DNA of 64,000 nucleotides from Conservatibacter flavescens (GCF_002795425.1 NZ_PHHA01000010.1:1-64000); one strand, 5' to 3'. Positions 43,971 to 54,855 are shown, numbered from the stretch's first letter. Notes: generated by a model not told the origin, from the sequence alone. Numbers and translations: made by a program.

Positions 43971-45473
43971 TTATTTTTTCAAGGCACCTAAAATGCTACG
44001 CATAATTTGTCTTGTTACTTGGTTGCGAATATTACGTCCAACGGATTTCGCCACACTGCTGACAACTTGTTCAGTCATGGTTAATTGTTCACCACGTTTC
44101 TTTTTGCCAAAAATCATACGGCTTAAGCTTCCCATAAACCCATTCTCTTCTTCAGCCTGAGCCTGTTCAGCTTGTTTCTGCGCAACCGCTTCAAGGTTAG
44201 CTTGTTGTGCTAACAATTCAAATGCAGATTCATTATCAACAAAATCACGATAAACCGGGTAAAGCTCATCATTTTGAACCCATTCTTGACGTTGTTCTGC
44301 GCTCAAAGGCTTTAATTGGCTTTTTGGTGGATAGATATAGGCAATTTCCACAGGCGTCGGCATGCCTTTTTCATCTAAGAAAGACACAAGGGCTTCCCCC
44401 ACCCCTAAACTGGTAATCGCTTCAACCACATTCACATTAGGATTAGTTCTGAACGTTTCTGCTGCGGATTTTACTGCTTTTTGATCGCGTGGTGTAAATG
44501 CGCGTAATGCATGTTGCACACGATTCCCTAATTGCCCTAAAACAGTATCAGGCAAATCAAGTGGATTCTGAGTGACAAAATAAATCCCTACGCCTTTAGA
44601 ACGAATCAAGCGTACAACCTGTTCTACTTTATCGACAAGCACAGCTGGCGCGCCATCAAAAATGAGATGCGCCTCATCAAAGAACATCACAAATTTAGGC
44701 TTATCCGGATCGCCGACTTCAGGTAATTGTTCGAATAACTCAGACATTAACCATAACAAAAAGGCACTATACATTCTCGGAGAATTAATTAACTTTTCTG
44801 AGTTTAAAACATTAATGACGCCACGCCCATCTCGGGTTTGCAACCAATCTTCCAAATTAAGCGCCGGTTCTCCAAATAAATTTGTCGCACCTTCATTTTC
44901 AAGCGTTAATAATGCGCGCTGAATAGCGCCTACACTAGCGGCTGAAACATTACCATATTCTACTTGATAGGTTTTGGCATTTTCTGCTACATGCTTTAAC
45001 ATCGCGCGCAAATCTTTCAAATCAATCAATAATAAGCCTTTATCATCTGCGACACGGAAAACTAAATTCAATAATCCCTCTTGTGTGGCATTGAGATTTA
45101 ATAGACGAGATAACAGTAAAGGCCCCATTTCAGAAATGGTTGTACGCAATGGAATACCCGTTTCTCCAAAAACGTCCCAAAAGGACACCGGATAACCTGA
45201 AAGATAGGCTTCGCCACCTAATTGAAATTGTTCAATGCGTTCGGCGATTTTGCCTTGCAATGTGCCCGCTTGCACCAAACCTGATAAATCGCCTTTCACA
45301 TCCACCAAAAATACCGGCACGCCATCATCACTAAACGCCTCTGCCATTTTACGCAAAGTAACGGTCTTCCCCGTCCCTGTTGCGCCAGCAATTAAGCCAT
45401 GGCGATTCGCCATTTTTGCGGTAATACCCAGTACATGACTTTGGTGAGTTTGGGCGAGGAAATATTGGCTCAT
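43971..45473 (-). CDS. yjgR: HerA/FtsK-like ATPase of the YjgR (DUF853) family
   Basis: Cytosolic ATPase of 500 residues. Walker A GATGTGKTVTLRKMAEAF is near residue 31, then PVFLVDVKGDLSGLVQ, Walker B VMFFDEAHLIFDG near 260 and the sensor-like IYFVTQNPLDLPD. The C terminus is basic after a Gln/Glu-rich helix (QKQAEQAQAEEENG). Members resemble the HerA helicase but the role of YjgR is not known. It is highly conserved in gammaproteobacteria. The gene stands alone, bounded by an inverted uptake pair upstream. Confidence 0.88.
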   Translation of the reverse strand: MSQYFLAQTHQSHVLGITAKMANRHGLIAGATGTGKTVTLRKMAEAFSDDGVPVFLVDVKGDLSGLVQAGTLQGKIAERIEQFQLGGEAYLSGYPVSFWDVFGETGIPLRTTISEMGPLLLSRLLNLNATQEGLLNLVFRVADDKGLLLIDLKDLRAMLKHVAENAKTYQVEYGNVSAASVGAIQRALLTLENEGATNLFGEPALNLEDWLQTRDGRGVINVLNSEKLINSPRMYSAFLLWLMSELFEQLPEVGDPDKPKFVMFFDEAHLIFDGAPAVLVDKVEQVVRLIRSKGVGIYFVTQNPLDLPDTVLGQLGNRVQHALRAFTPRDQKAVKSAAETFRTNPNVNVVEAITSLGVGEALVSFLDEKGMPTPVEIAYIYPPKSQLKPLSAEQRQEWVQNDELYPVYRDFVDNESAFELLAQQANLEAVAQKQAEQAQAEEENGFMGSLSRMIFGKKKRGEQLTMTEQVVSSVAKSVGRNIRNQVTRQIMRSILGALKK

Positions 45474-45490
45474 ACGATATCCTTGAATAA

Positions 45491-45543
45491 AAAAAGTGCG
45501 GTCTATTTGTAAAAAAATTTTATCAAAATTGACCGCACTTTAA
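45491..45543 (-). terminator. Inverted uptake pair after oadB
   Basis: AAAGTGCGGTC (45494-45503 region) and GACCGCACTTT (45531-45541 region) face each other across about 26 bases, with A/T runs on both outer sides. On the minus strand it follows oadB and should end the oadGAB transcript before yjgR. Confidence 0.65.
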
Positions 45544-45564
45544 AAGAAATTGCCACATCAAAAC

Positions 45565-46866
45565 TTACATAGCACTAATATATTTCAACATAACCCCTGC
45601 TGCAATGGCAGAACCAATTACGCCAGCAACGTTTGGTCCCATTGCATGCATAAGAAGAAAGTTTTGTGAATCAGCCTCTAAACCTAATTTGTTTGATACA
45701 CGTGCTGCCATAGGGACAGCTGACACACCTGCCGAACCAATGAGCGGATTAATTTTATGTTGGCTAAATTTATTCATTAATTTTGCCATCAATACCCCAC
45801 TGGCTGTGCCAATACCAAATGCGATCACCCCTAACACTAAAATGCCTAAGGTTTGTGGTTGCAAGAATTTATCCGCAACTAATTTTGCTCCCACCGATAG
45901 CCCTAAGAAAATCGTGACAATATTAATTAAGGCATTTTGGGCCGTATCACTCAACCGCTCAACCACGCCACTTACTCGCATCAGATTACCAAAACAAAAC
46001 ATGCCCAGTAATGGCGCAGCATCAGGTAATAACAACGCCACGAGTATTAATAAAATCACCGGAAATAATATTTTTTCGCGCTGACTCACATGACGTAGTT
46101 GCACCATCTTAATTTTCCGTTCCTGCTCTGTCGTGAGTGCACGCATAATTGGCGGTTGAATTAACGGCACTAATGCCATATAGGAATAGGCTGCAACTGC
46201 AATTGCACCAAGCAACTCAGGCGCTAATTTACTCGCCAGATAAATCGCCGTAGGTCCATCTGCTCCGCCAATAATCCCAATCGCCGCAGCTTGTGGCAAA
46301 GTGAAATCAATTAATCCTGTCCAGTTCAAGAACAACGCACCTAATACTGTGGCAAAAATACCAAACTGCGCTGCTGCACCAAGTAATAAAGTTCGAGGAT
46401 TCGCCAATAAAGGACCAAAGTCAGTCATGGCGCCGACCCCCATAAAGATAATTAAAGGTGCCGCGCCGGAGCCAATCGCTACTTGATAAAACGTTGCTAA
46501 TACGCCACTACTATAGCCTAAATCCCGCGCCAAATACTCCGCGTTAGCTAGCTGGGAAACCGACAAATTTTCCACTGCCTGTTTCATTGCTTCAAAGTGG
46601 GGTTCAACTTGTAAAGCATTAGCAAACACCATAAGATGCTCAGTATTATTGCTATGTAACAAATTTTCTACCGCAGTAAAAGCCATTCCTGTTTCAGGAA
46701 TATTAGCCAAAAGACCACCAAAGCCAATTGGCAAAAGCAATAACGGTTCAAACTTTTTGACGATGGCTAACCAAAGCAAAACCAAACTAATCACTAACAT
46801 TAGGGCTTGCCCCCAATGTAGATGCATAAGTCCAGTCCCTTTAAGCAATGCTAGAATACTTTCCAT
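45565..46866 (-). CDS. oadB: Oxaloacetate decarboxylase Na+ pump, beta subunit
   Basis: Membrane subunit of 433 residues with about nine helices. It decarboxylates carboxybiotin and drives Na+ out of the cell. The conserved membrane-embedded region [20 protein letters not shown] (with the Na+-site aspartate in GGADGPT) is near residue 197, and [10 protein letters not shown] and [20 protein letters not shown] are at the C terminus. The start is the ATG at 46866, preceded by AGGCGG; a GTG six bases upstream is inside that site. It is the last gene of oadGAB, 9 bases after oadA. Confidence 0.94.
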   Translation of the reverse strand: MESILALLKGTGLMHLHWGQALMLVISLVLLWLAIVKKFEPLLLLPIGFGGLLANIPETGMAFTAVENLLHSNNTEHLMVFANALQVEPHFEAMKQAVENLSVSQLANAEYLARDLGYSSGVLATFYQVAIGSGAAPLIIFMGVGAMTDFGPLLANPRTLLLGAAAQFGIFATVLGALFLNWTGLIDFTLPQAAAIGIIGGADGPTAIYLASKLAPELLGAIAVAAYSYMALVPLIQPPIMRALTTEQERKIKMVQLRHVSQREKILFPVILLILVALLLPDAAPLLGMFCFGNLMRVSGVVERLSDTAQNALINIVTIFLGLSVGAKLVADKFLQPQTLGILVLGVIAFGIGTASGVLMAKLMNKFSQHKINPLIGSAGVSAVPMAARVSNKLGLEADSQNFLLMHAMGPNVAGVIGSAIAAGVMLKYISAM

Positions 46867-46875
46867 ATTCACCGC

Positions 46876-48690
46876 CTATACTAAGCTCATCAAACAATCG
46901 CCTACGGTTACAGTATCGCCTTTTTTAATCTTAATACCTTGAACCGTCCCCGCTTGTGCTGCGCGAATTTCTGTTTCCATTTTCATGGCTTCAAGAATCA
47001 GTAAAACTTGATCTTTCGCCACTTGCTGCCCTTCACTGACTTTAACGTCCCAAATATTCCCTGACATTGGTGCATTAACAGGTACACCCGCTGAACTCTC
47101 TGTTTTTGTTTCTGCTACTGGAGAAGCGGACGTTGTTTGACTAGCGGCTGGCGTAATCGCACTGACATCCCCTCCCTCACTCACTTTAACCACAAAAGCT
47201 TTACCTTCTAGCTCCACAGTATAAACCGCAGCGCCTTGTACAGGGGCGGTAGGCGCTGTGCTTTTCTCTGTTGCACTGAGTTGCTCTACACTTGGGGCTG
47301 GCTCAAATGCCGCTGGATTTTCACGATTTTCCAAAAACTTCCAACCGATTTGAGGGAAAAGGGCCACAATTAATACATCATCAATGGCATTTGCTGCCAA
47401 CTTGATGCCTTTTTCTTTGGCTTGCTGCTTGATTTCTTCTTCTAATTTCACCATTTCAGGCGCAAGATGATCCGCCGGGCGATCGGTGATTGCTTCCTCG
47501 CCATCCAGTACTTTCGCCTGTAATTCAGCATTCACTGGCGCAGGCGTACGACCATATTCACCTTTTAGGATCCCGGCGGTTTCTTTAGCAATCGTTTTAT
47601 AACGCTCTCCCATCAATACATTCATCACCGCTTGCGTACCCACAATTTGTGACGTTGGTGTAACCAATGGAATAAAGCCTAAATCTTCACGTACTTTCGG
47701 AATTTCTTGCAACACTTGATCCAGCTTATCAGAAGCATTTTGTTGTTTTAGTTGGCTTTCAAGATTTGTTAACATTCCACCTGGTACTTGTGCCACTAAA
47801 ATTCGACTATCAATTCCGCGTAATTGCCCTTCAAATTTGGCATATTTTTTGCGTACCTCACGGAAATAGCCCGCAATCCGCTCTAGGCGAGAAATGTTTA
47901 AACCACTGTCATACGGTGTTCCTTGTAGCGTTGCGACAATAGATTCAGTGGCCGGATGCCCATAAGTACCGCTCATAGACGATATTGCAGTATCAACCCC
48001 ATCAACACCCGCTTCAATCGCTTTTAATAACGCCATTTCAGCCATGCCTGTTGTTGAATGGCAGTGCAAATGTAGACGAACATCATCGCCATAACGCCCT
48101 TTAATCGCGCCAACTAATTCACTTGCAGCCATTGGGGTTAAAATACCGGACATGTCTTTGATCACAATAGAATCTACACCGATCTCTAATAATTGTTCTG
48201 TAATCTCCAACCACGTTTCCAGTGTGTGTACAGGGCTTGTGGTATAACTTAATGCGCCTTGTGCATGCCCGCCTTGTTTACGAACCGCTTTTAAAGCCTG
48301 TTGCATATTTCTCGGATCGTTAAGGGCATCAAACACACGAAATACACTCATACCGTTGGCAACAGAGCGTTCAACAAAACGATCCACCACATCATCTGCA
48401 TAATGGCGATAGCCTAAAATATTTTGTCCTCGTAACAACATTTGCAATGGAGTTTTTGGACACGCTTTTTTCAATTCACGCAAGCGTACCCATGGATCTT
48501 CCCCTAAGAAACGAATACAAGCATCAAAAGTTGCACCGCCCCACGCCTCCAAAGACCAATAGCCGATTTCATCAAGCTCTGCCGCAATCGGCAACATATC
48601 CTCTAAACGTAAACGAGTAGCAAATAACGATTGGTGTGCATCACGTAACACCACATCTGTAATAGCAATTTTTTTATTAGAAACTGTCAT
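46876..48690 (-). CDS. oadA: Oxaloacetate decarboxylase, alpha subunit (biotin carrier)
   Basis: Cytosolic subunit of 604 residues. N-terminal carboxyltransferase (HMGL-like TIM barrel) with [16 protein letters not shown] near residue 14, metal-binding [15 protein letters not shown] near 205 and the [11 protein letters not shown] lysine region. A PYC/OADA domain follows, then an Ala/Pro/Ser-rich hinge (about 475-535) and a biotinyl domain ending with the biotin lysine in [13 protein letters not shown]. It transfers the carboxyl of oxaloacetate to biotin for OadB. Together they turn oxaloacetate into pyruvate and a sodium gradient, useful during citrate or dicarboxylate metabolism. Confidence 0.96.
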   Translation of the reverse strand: MTVSNKKIAITDVVLRDAHQSLFATRLRLEDMLPIAAELDEIGYWSLEAWGGATFDACIRFLGEDPWVRLRELKKACPKTPLQMLLRGQNILGYRHYADDVVDRFVERSVANGMSVFRVFDALNDPRNMQQALKAVRKQGGHAQGALSYTTSPVHTLETWLEITEQLLEIGVDSIVIKDMSGILTPMAASELVGAIKGRYGDDVRLHLHCHSTTGMAEMALLKAIEAGVDGVDTAISSMSGTYGHPATESIVATLQGTPYDSGLNISRLERIAGYFREVRKKYAKFEGQLRGIDSRILVAQVPGGMLTNLESQLKQQNASDKLDQVLQEIPKVREDLGFIPLVTPTSQIVGTQAVMNVLMGERYKTIAKETAGILKGEYGRTPAPVNAELQAKVLDGEEAITDRPADHLAPEMVKLEEEIKQQAKEKGIKLAANAIDDVLIVALFPQIGWKFLENRENPAAFEPAPSVEQLSATEKSTAPTAPVQGAAVYTVELEGKAFVVKVSEGGDVSAITPAASQTTSASPVAETKTESSAGVPVNAPMSGNIWDVKVSEGQQVAKDQVLLILEAMKMETEIRAAQAGTVQGIKIKKGDTVTVGDCLMSLV

Positions 48691-48708
48691 TGAAATCTCC
48701 TTCGATCA

Positions 48709-48972
48709 TTATTGTAAGCCTTGTTGACGGCGATAATGTGCAACCGCAGCAACAATTACTGGACGTAAACGTTCTATATCGTCGACTTGAGAAAGTGCTA
48801 GGGAAGCGGGTTGAGAAGCAGTTTGAACGGGCGTTGGTGTTGGAAAAAATCGTTCAATTACTTTAGAAATGAAACCAATTGCATAAATTAAGATGCCTAA
48901 GAAAACTAAGACAAATCCCATGCCTGCTAACATAAGATTTAATCCTTCCTGTAATAGTTGTGCCTCTGTCAT
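48709..48972 (-). CDS. oadG: Oxaloacetate decarboxylase, gamma subunit
   Basis: Small membrane subunit of 87 residues. One N-terminal helix (LMLAGMGFVLVFLGILIYAI) is followed by a Pro/Thr/Ala-rich stretch and a short cytosolic tail with ERLRPVIVAAVAHYRRQ. It joins the alpha and beta subunits and binds zinc in characterised complexes. It is the first gene of oadGAB, 18 bases before oadA. The ribosome-binding site is poor. Confidence 0.9.
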   Translation of the reverse strand: MTEAQLLQEGLNLMLAGMGFVLVFLGILIYAIGFISKVIERFFPTPTPVQTASQPASLALSQVDDIERLRPVIVAAVAHYRRQQGLQ

Positions 48973-49066
48973 AAAACGAATACTCCATTATAGGTAGAAT
49001 AATAATAGTTTAAAGTAAATTAGATATTAGAATATTGCTTTAGATCAATACAAGTCTTTATAAAGT

Positions 49067-49109
49067 CTGCACCTAATTATGTGGTTTTACACCGCGTTTT
49101 TAGGTGCAG
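49067..49109 (-). terminator. Long inverted repeat after ilvD
   Basis: CTGCACCTAA (49067-49076) and TTAGGTGCAG (49100-49109) form a perfect 10-bp stem with a 23-base loop, 12 bases past the ilvD stop codon. There is no U-tract after the stem; it could be a weak terminator or an mRNA 3' end protector. Confidence 0.5.
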
Positions 49110-49120
49110 TACAATCCCTT

Positions 49121-50971
49121 TTATAGCAACTTGGTCTTATCTCTCACCGCCCCTTTATCGGCTGATGTCGCGAAATGTCCAAAGACTTTAAGAGCAAAAG
49201 AGACTTCACGTTGGCGGTTAGCTGGTTGCCAGCCTTTTTTATCTTGTTCTGCTCGGCGTGTCGCTAATTCTTCATCAGATACTCTCAAGTTAATGGAACG
49301 ATTTGGAATATCGATATCGATAATATCGCCATCACGCACTAAGCCAATTGCCCCACCTGATGCGGCTTCTGGAGAGGCGTGTCCGATAGATAATCCAGAT
49401 GTCCCGCCTGAGAAACGTCCGTCAGTTAATAAAGCACATTTTTTACCTAATCCCATTGATTTTAGGTAAGAGGTTGGGTAAAGCATTTCTTGCATACCCG
49501 GTCCACCTTTCGGGCCTTCGTAACGGATAACGACAACGTGCCCTTCACGCACTTTACCGCCTAAAATACCCGCTACCGCATCTTCTTGGCTTTCAAATAC
49601 AATGGCTTCGCCGGTGAATTTCCAAATAGACTCATCAACCCCTGCTGTTTTGACAATACAACCATCTAAGGCGATATTACCCGATAGCATCGCTAAGCCA
49701 CCCTCTTGGCTGTATGCATGTTCTTTCGAGCGAATACAACCATTTTGGCGATCATTATCCACCGTGTCCCAACGGCAATCTTGTGAGAAAGCTTGAGTAG
49801 TGCGGATACCTGCTGGCCCTGCACGGAAGAATTTATGTAGATCCGCATCTTGGTTACGCATAATATCGTATTGATCGAGCTGTTCTTTCAGGCTTAAACC
49901 TAAAATTGTTCGTGTGTGATTATGCAATAAACCAGCACGATCTAGCTCGCCTAAAATGCCCATAATCCCGCCTGCACGGTGAACATCTTCCATATGATAT
50001 TTATTGGTATTTGGGGCAACTTTGCTCAAGCATGGCACAATGCGAGATAGACGATCAATATCGTTCATTGTGAAATTCACTTCCGCTTCTTGTGCGGTGG
50101 CTAATAAGTGTAATACCGTATTAGATGAACCACCCATCGCAATATCCAGGCTCATCGCGTTTTCAAATGCCTCAAAAGAAGCAATTGAGCGAGGCAGCAC
50201 GGAGTAATCATCTTGCTCATAGAAACGTTTAGTAATTTCAACAATTTGACGACCAGCTTTTAAAAATAATTCTTTACGATCTGCATGAGTTGCTAACATT
50301 GAACCATTGCCCGGTAAACTTAAGCCTAAGGCTTCGGTTAAACAGTTCATTGAGTTTGCGGTAAACATACCTGAACAAGAACCGCAGGTTGGGCAAGCTG
50401 ATTTTTCGATAATATCAATGTCTTCATCACTGACACTCGCGTCAGCCGCATCGATCATGGCATCCACTAAATCTAAGCGACGAACATCAATTAAATTGCT
50501 AGAGAGTTTCGCTTTACCAGCCTCCATCGGGCCGCCTGACACAAAGATAGTTGGGATATTTAAACGCATTGCTGCCATTAACATTCCCGGAGTGATTTTG
50601 TCGCAGTTAGAAATACACACCATCGCATCTGCACAGTGAGCATTAACCATATATTCCACACTATCGGCAATTAAATCACGGCTTGGTAAGGAATAAAGCA
50701 TACCGCCGTGTCCCATGGCAATCCCATCGTCCACCGCGATAGTATTAAATTCTTTTGCAACGGCTAAACCTGTTGCTTCAATCTCTTTTGCAACCAGTTG
50801 TCCCATATCTTTTAAATGAACATGTCCCGGTACAAATTGGGTAAAAGAGTTTACCACTGCAATAATCGGCTTACCGAAATCATTTTCTTTCATTCCTGTC
50901 GCACGCCATAATGCGCGCGCCCCTGCCATATTACGACCTTGTGTGCTGGTCGCTGAACGTAGTTTTGGCAT
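49121..50971 (-). CDS. ilvD: Dihydroxy-acid dehydratase IlvD
   Basis: Iron-sulphur enzyme of 616 residues that makes the 2-keto acids of valine and isoleucine. The cluster cysteines lie in [10 protein letters not shown] near residue 122 and [20 protein letters not shown] near 195. The C-terminal block [20 protein letters not shown] is near 520. It starts [21 protein letters not shown] as in E. coli. It is the last gene of the ilvG-ilvM-phosphatase-ilvD operon. In E. coli the order is ilvGMEDA; ilvE and ilvA are not here. GGAGAAAG precedes the start. Confidence 0.97.
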   Translation of the reverse strand: MPKLRSATSTQGRNMAGARALWRATGMKENDFGKPIIAVVNSFTQFVPGHVHLKDMGQLVAKEIEATGLAVAKEFNTIAVDDGIAMGHGGMLYSLPSRDLIADSVEYMVNAHCADAMVCISNCDKITPGMLMAAMRLNIPTIFVSGGPMEAGKAKLSSNLIDVRRLDLVDAMIDAADASVSDEDIDIIEKSACPTCGSCSGMFTANSMNCLTEALGLSLPGNGSMLATHADRKELFLKAGRQIVEITKRFYEQDDYSVLPRSIASFEAFENAMSLDIAMGGSSNTVLHLLATAQEAEVNFTMNDIDRLSRIVPCLSKVAPNTNKYHMEDVHRAGGIMGILGELDRAGLLHNHTRTILGLSLKEQLDQYDIMRNQDADLHKFFRAGPAGIRTTQAFSQDCRWDTVDNDRQNGCIRSKEHAYSQEGGLAMLSGNIALDGCIVKTAGVDESIWKFTGEAIVFESQEDAVAGILGGKVREGHVVVIRYEGPKGGPGMQEMLYPTSYLKSMGLGKKCALLTDGRFSGGTSGLSIGHASPEAASGGAIGLVRDGDIIDIDIPNRSINLRVSDEELATRRAEQDKKGWQPANRQREVSFALKVFGHFATSADKGAVRDKTKLL

Positions 50972-51040
50972 TGTAATCTTTCTCCAGTGTTATGTTTAAA
51001 TTTAAAATCAAATATCTATTTCTTCAATTTTCTATTCATT

Positions 51041-51628
51041 CTACTGCTTTGCTCTTAGCTCAGCCAAGTGAGCTTGGATTTCTGCAACATTTTCTTCCGT
51101 AAAAAAGCCTTCAATATTTTTCCAAATGGAATGGAAACCATAAGGGCCTTGTGTCATTTCAAGCTTAGCTTTTGGTAAGCTCCACCCTTGATAAATTACC
51201 CGATACATTGCCGAAATTAGCCCGGTGCGATCTGCGCCATGGTAACAATGGATCAATACGGCACCTTGTTTCTGTTGTTGCTCAATTTGCCAAAGTACCT
51301 CAGCAACTTCTTTTGGCGTAATATGCCAAGTTAATAGCGGAGTATTGATCAACGTCAGAGGGTATTGCCCAAACGCTTGTCTATCATCATTACGATCAAA
51401 AAAACGTAAATTAATTAACGTCTTAATGTCATTCTGTTTTAGCAATGCATAATGGTCTGGCAATAACTGTTCGCTACGATATAGTTTATCATCAATTCGA
51501 TATAAATTTGCCTCATAGTCAATAACTTCCGACCAATGCACCGTATTTTGCGGCGTAGTAGGTGAAGTCGTATTGCTACAAGCATTTAAACCGAACAAAG
51601 TAATTAAGAGAAATGTGAATAGTTTCAT
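51041..51628 (-). CDS. Predicted lipoprotein phosphatase (tyrosine/dual-specificity type)
   Basis: Protein of 195 residues with a lipoprotein signal (lipobox LNAC, cysteine at residue 17) and a phosphatase domain. The P-loop is HCYHGADRTG at about residues 126-135, a fit to H-C-X5-R, with the preceding DIKTLINLRFFDRND strand of dual-specificity-like enzymes. The likely general acid is in the ITPKEVAEV region, but I cannot fix it. It should act in the periplasm. It sits between ilvM (6-base gap) and ilvD in the branched-chain amino acid operon, with no obvious link to that pathway. Confidence 0.78.
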   Translation of the reverse strand: MKLFTFLLITLFGLNACSNTTSPTTPQNTVHWSEVIDYEANLYRIDDKLYRSEQLLPDHYALLKQNDIKTLINLRFFDRNDDRQAFGQYPLTLINTPLLTWHITPKEVAEVLWQIEQQQKQGAVLIHCYHGADRTGLISAMYRVIYQGWSLPKAKLEMTQGPYGFHSIWKNIEGFFTEENVAEIQAHLAELRAKQ

Positions 51629-51634
51629 AGGGTT

Positions 51635-51856
51635 TTACTCGCTTAACTCAATGACATCCGGTAATTTTAGTAGCTGATTTTTCAATAAATCTAATGCTCT
51701 TTCGCTACGTACGGTTAAATTTAAGGTAAAGGTTTCACCTTGATTATTCCCATTTAATGCAAGCACCGTAAACCCCCGATGGCGTACTACTCGCAAAATA
51801 CGCTCCAACACTTCTGGGCGATATCGGGCGGTAAGTTGTAATTGATATTCTGTCAT
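51635..51856 (-). CDS. ilvM: Acetolactate synthase II small subunit IlvM
   Basis: Regulatory subunit of 73 residues, an ACT-domain protein: YQLQLTARYRPEVLERILRV at residues 4-23, RHRGFTVLALN, then the FTLNLTVRSERALDLLKNQL half. This is the short IlvM type, not the longer IlvN/IlvH. It pairs with IlvG (51941-53593), which lies 84 bases upstream. The operon order ilvG-ilvM is as in E. coli. Confidence 0.93.
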   Translation of the reverse strand: MTEYQLQLTARYRPEVLERILRVVRHRGFTVLALNGNNQGETFTLNLTVRSERALDLLKNQLLKLPDVIELSE

Positions 51857-51940
51857 GTTCTTATCCTAAAATCAGTAAAAGAGTCAGAGATGCTTTGCTC
51901 TCATGATAATTTTTTTGCCAAATCGGACCGCACTTTGGGA

Positions 51941-53593
51941 TTAATCTTCCTCTTCAAGCATATCTGCATTACAGGCGCCCGGCGGAACGAGTGGCCAAAC
52001 GCTTTCTTCTGCAGGAATACAGACATGTAATAAATAAGCAGTTTTGCTCTCTAAGAAACGATTTAATGCGCCATCGACTTCCTCTGCCCGTTCGATACGT
52101 TCAGCTGGAATGTCAAATGCTTTAGCAAGGGTCACAAAATCCGGATTATCATCTAAAATTGTTTGACTACGGCGCTGTTCCCAAAACAAATCTTGCCATT
52201 GGCGCACCATGCCTAAACGCTGGTTGTCCAATAATAAAATTTTTACTGGCAATTTCCCACGTTTAACCGAACCCAGCTCTTGAATATTCATCATAATTGA
52301 ACCATCACCCGTAATCACAATCACAGGATCATTTGGACGAGCTTTTGCTACCCCCACAGCAGCAGGTAAACCAAAGCCCATTGTGCCAAAACCGGCAGAA
52401 GTAATGTAATTTTCAGGCGCATAATGCGCAATATGCTGAGCGGACCACATTTGATGCTGCCCCACATCCGTCGTAATCACGGTATTTTTCGATTTACGCT
52501 CTGATAAAGTATTAAGCAACGCTTTGGCATTAATTGGACCGGCACCTTGATTATCGACATAACAAAAATCGTATTCTTGCTTTAATTGCTTCACACGGGT
52601 TTGCCATTCTTGAATGTTCAATGGCTGACTAAGTGCATTAACCGCTTCAATCAAACCGCCTTTTAATGGCACATTGGCTTGACGTAATTTATTAATTTCA
52701 GCCGCATCAATATCAATATGGATTACCTGTGCATTAGGGGCGAAAGTATCCAGTTTACCGGTTACACGATCATCAAAGCGCGCTCCACAAGCAATCAGTA
52801 AATCACATTCCTGCACTGCAAAATTCGCAGCTTTAGTACCATGCATGCCAAGCATTCCCATATAATAAGGGGTGCCCGCTTCAATGGTGCCAAGCCCTTT
52901 TAAAGTCGACACTGAAGGCATTTGCGTAAGCCTTAAGAAATCTCTGACCGCTTGTGTGCCACCAGCCATATTTACTCCACCACCAACATAAAGTATCGGG
53001 CGTTTGGCCTGAGCAAGAAGACGTTTTGCTGCCTCAAGTTTTTGCGGTTCTTGAGCTTCCGGCTGGTCTTTTGGATAAACAAGAGGTTTAGCAGAAGTTT
53101 CCGCAATTTGCACATCTCGTGGAATATCAATCAATACCGGCCCTGGTCGCCCACTTTGTGCAATTTGGAAGGCTTGTGCCATCACTTCTGGCAACTCTTC
53201 AACATTTTGAACAATAAAACTATGCTTTGTACAAGCCAGTGATAAACCTAATACGTCAGATTCTTGGAAAGCATCGGTGCCAATTAAATGAGAAGCCACC
53301 TGCCCTGTAATCGCCACAATAGGAATGGAATCTAAGGCGGCATCACCTAATCCAGTGACCAAGTTGGTTGCACCAGGCCCAGAAGTAGCAATACAAACGC
53401 CCACTTTTCCTGTCGCACGCGCATAACCAATCGCAGCAATGGCCGCCCCTTGTTCATTGCGAACTAATAGATGATCTAAACCCGAATCATACAGAGCATC
53501 ATAAGTCGGCATAATCGCGCCACCAGGATAACCAAACAAGGTGGTTACTCCGTGAGCTTTAAGGCTCTCAATCACTAATTTTGCACCATTCAT
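51941..53593 (-). CDS. ilvG: Acetolactate synthase II large subunit IlvG
   Basis: Thiamine diphosphate enzyme of 550 residues catalysing the first committed step of branched-chain amino acid synthesis. Substrate-side motif [19 protein letters not shown] is at residues 15-33, the catalytic glutamate in [16 protein letters not shown], and the ThDP/metal motif [19 protein letters not shown] near 430, followed by [10 protein letters not shown]. It is full length, unlike the frameshifted ilvG of E. coli K-12. It is preceded by a leader peptide and attenuator (53624-53765). AGGTAAC precedes the start. Confidence 0.97.
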   Translation of the reverse strand: MNGAKLVIESLKAHGVTTLFGYPGGAIMPTYDALYDSGLDHLLVRNEQGAAIAAIGYARATGKVGVCIATSGPGATNLVTGLGDAALDSIPIVAITGQVASHLIGTDAFQESDVLGLSLACTKHSFIVQNVEELPEVMAQAFQIAQSGRPGPVLIDIPRDVQIAETSAKPLVYPKDQPEAQEPQKLEAAKRLLAQAKRPILYVGGGVNMAGGTQAVRDFLRLTQMPSVSTLKGLGTIEAGTPYYMGMLGMHGTKAANFAVQECDLLIACGARFDDRVTGKLDTFAPNAQVIHIDIDAAEINKLRQANVPLKGGLIEAVNALSQPLNIQEWQTRVKQLKQEYDFCYVDNQGAGPINAKALLNTLSERKSKNTVITTDVGQHQMWSAQHIAHYAPENYITSAGFGTMGFGLPAAVGVAKARPNDPVIVITGDGSIMMNIQELGSVKRGKLPVKILLLDNQRLGMVRQWQDLFWEQRRSQTILDDNPDFVTLAKAFDIPAERIERAEEVDGALNRFLESKTAYLLHVCIPAEESVWPLVPPGACNADMLEEED

Positions 53594-53623
53594 ATTGTTA
53601 CCTATTCTATATTCTTATGGGAT

Positions 53624-53654
53624 AAAAAAACCCTCACTGATTCAGCGAGGGTTT
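53624..53654 (-). terminator. Attenuator terminator of the ilvG operon
   Basis: AAACCCTC (53628-53635) and GAGGGTTT (53647-53654) pair, with an inner CTGA/TCAG extension. On the minus strand the stem is followed by seven U. It lies between the ilvL leader peptide and ilvG, as expected for transcription attenuation. Confidence 0.92.
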
Positions 53655-53669
53655 ACGACCTAAAATCTT

Positions 53670-53765
53670 TTATTGATATTTCGTCTTAGCAACCGCTCGC
53701 CCCGCCGTGATAATAATCACTACGAGGTGCGTAATAATGCCAATAACTAAACGGAATGCCGTCAT
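53670..53765 (-). CDS. ilvL: ilvGMD operon leader peptide IlvL
   Basis: A 31-residue open frame on the minus strand: MTAFRLVIGIIT, then HLVVIIITAGRAVAKTKYQ, stop TAA. Twelve of 31 residues are Ile, Val or Leu (six Ile, four Val, two Leu), concentrated in VVIII. It begins MTA and ends basic, like E. coli IlvL. It ends 15 bases before the attenuator hairpin. Ribosome stalling at Ile/Val/Leu codons when charged tRNAs are scarce would prevent the terminator forming and allow ilvG expression. Confidence 0.9.
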   Translation of the reverse strand: MTAFRLVIGIITHLVVIIITAGRAVAKTKYQ

Positions 53766-53901
53766 AATTCAATATCCAATGCTGGTCAAGTATGTATGTT
53801 GTGTGCTTATTAAGCAGAGATATAGATACCATATTTTAAGCACGATGCAAACTCTTTTTTCTCTTCTTTGCAAAAATACGCAAACGTTTGGCTTAAATTG
53901 G

Positions 53902-54855
53902 CTATCTCAAGCATTGCTCGACACGGTGATATACCTGCTCTACGGAAATCGCCGACATCTCACCACCTTGAATATAATGCTGGTGTTTACCGTATGTCCC
54001 GATTAATTTTGGATCCGTTGCGCCATATAACGTAATGTTAGGCTTGTCCAATGCTGCGGTTAAATGCGCCAACCCCGTATCAACAGACACCACCGCTTTC
54101 GCTTGCCCAATATAATAAGCCAGCTCCGTCAAAGTCGATTTCGGTAAAATCTTAACCTGTGTTAGCCCTTGTGCAATCAATTCTGCACGTGTTAATTCAC
54201 TTTCATTACTCCAAGGCAAACGCACTTCAACACCAAGTGCGGTCAATTTTTCCGCTAATTTTCGCCAATTTTCATCAAGCCAGAATTTATCCGCTCGGGT
54301 TGTGCCGTGAAAAAATAAGACAAAATCCACCGCACTTTTTTCCCTATTGAAATGTTTACTAATCCCATAGTCGCCTTGTATAGACGGCACTTCATAACCC
54401 AATGCGCTCACAAATAGTTGGCGAATTCGTTCAACGGCATGTTGCTGATAACTAATGGCATATTGTTTATCATAAAACAAACTGGCAAGGGGTTCACGAA
54501 TGGAGTGGCGATCATAACCGTGTGTGATACCTTTCGCCAAACGCGTAGCGAATAACGCGCTTTTGATTAACCCTTGCGCATCAATTACGGCATCATATTG
54601 CTGTGTTTGAAGTAAAGTGCGGTAGGTTTTCCATTCTTTTCGGGTTTGAGCGGAAAACGGCGATTTTCGCCAACGGCGTAAAGCGATAGGGATAACGCGA
54701 TTGACTGCCTCATGCCAACGGGGAATTTCAGTAAAATTTTCCTCCACCACCCAATCTACCTGCAAATCCGGAATGGCGTGTAGCGCGTCCGTTAATGCAG
54801 GAAAACTGTGTAGAATATCCCCCATTGATGACGTTTTTATCAAACAAACTTTCAT
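53902..54855 (-). CDS. waaC: LPS heptosyltransferase I WaaC
   Basis: Glycosyltransferase family 9 enzyme of 317 residues. It adds the first L-glycero-D-manno-heptose to Kdo of lipid A. It has the WaaC start LIKTSSMGDILHSFPALTDA at residues 5-24, then AVIDAQGLIKSALFATRLA, GITHGYDRHSIREPLASLFY and the donor-site SVDTGLAHLTAALDKPNITLYG. Sequence follows E. coli WaaC rather than the OpsX-type enzyme. Its ATG overlaps the waaF stop by four bases (ATGA). It is the last gene of hldD-waaF-waaC. Confidence 0.92.
   Translation of the reverse strand: MKVCLIKTSSMGDILHSFPALTDALHAIPDLQVDWVVEENFTEIPRWHEAVNRVIPIALRRWRKSPFSAQTRKEWKTYRTLLQTQQYDAVIDAQGLIKSALFATRLAKGITHGYDRHSIREPLASLFYDKQYAISYQQHAVERIRQLFVSALGYEVPSIQGDYGISKHFNREKSAVDFVLFFHGTTRADKFWLDENWRKLAEKLTALGVEVRLPWSNESELTRAELIAQGLTQVKILPKSTLTELAYYIGQAKAVVSVDTGLAHLTAALDKPNITLYGATDPKLIGTYGKHQHYIQGGEMSAISVEQVYHRVEQCLR

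Noticed and set aside
40482-46942. Several 60-160 residue frames opposite ilvC, yjgR and oadB
   Set aside because: All overlap strongly recognised conserved genes and show no domain of their own.
49067-49109. Riboswitch upstream of oadG
   Set aside because: The 10-bp inverted repeat is closer to the ilvD 3' end, and no further structure or ligand motif supports a switch.
53766-53901. Promoter of ilvL
   Set aside because: TTGCAT followed by AT-rich candidates is present, but no -10 at proper spacing is convincing.
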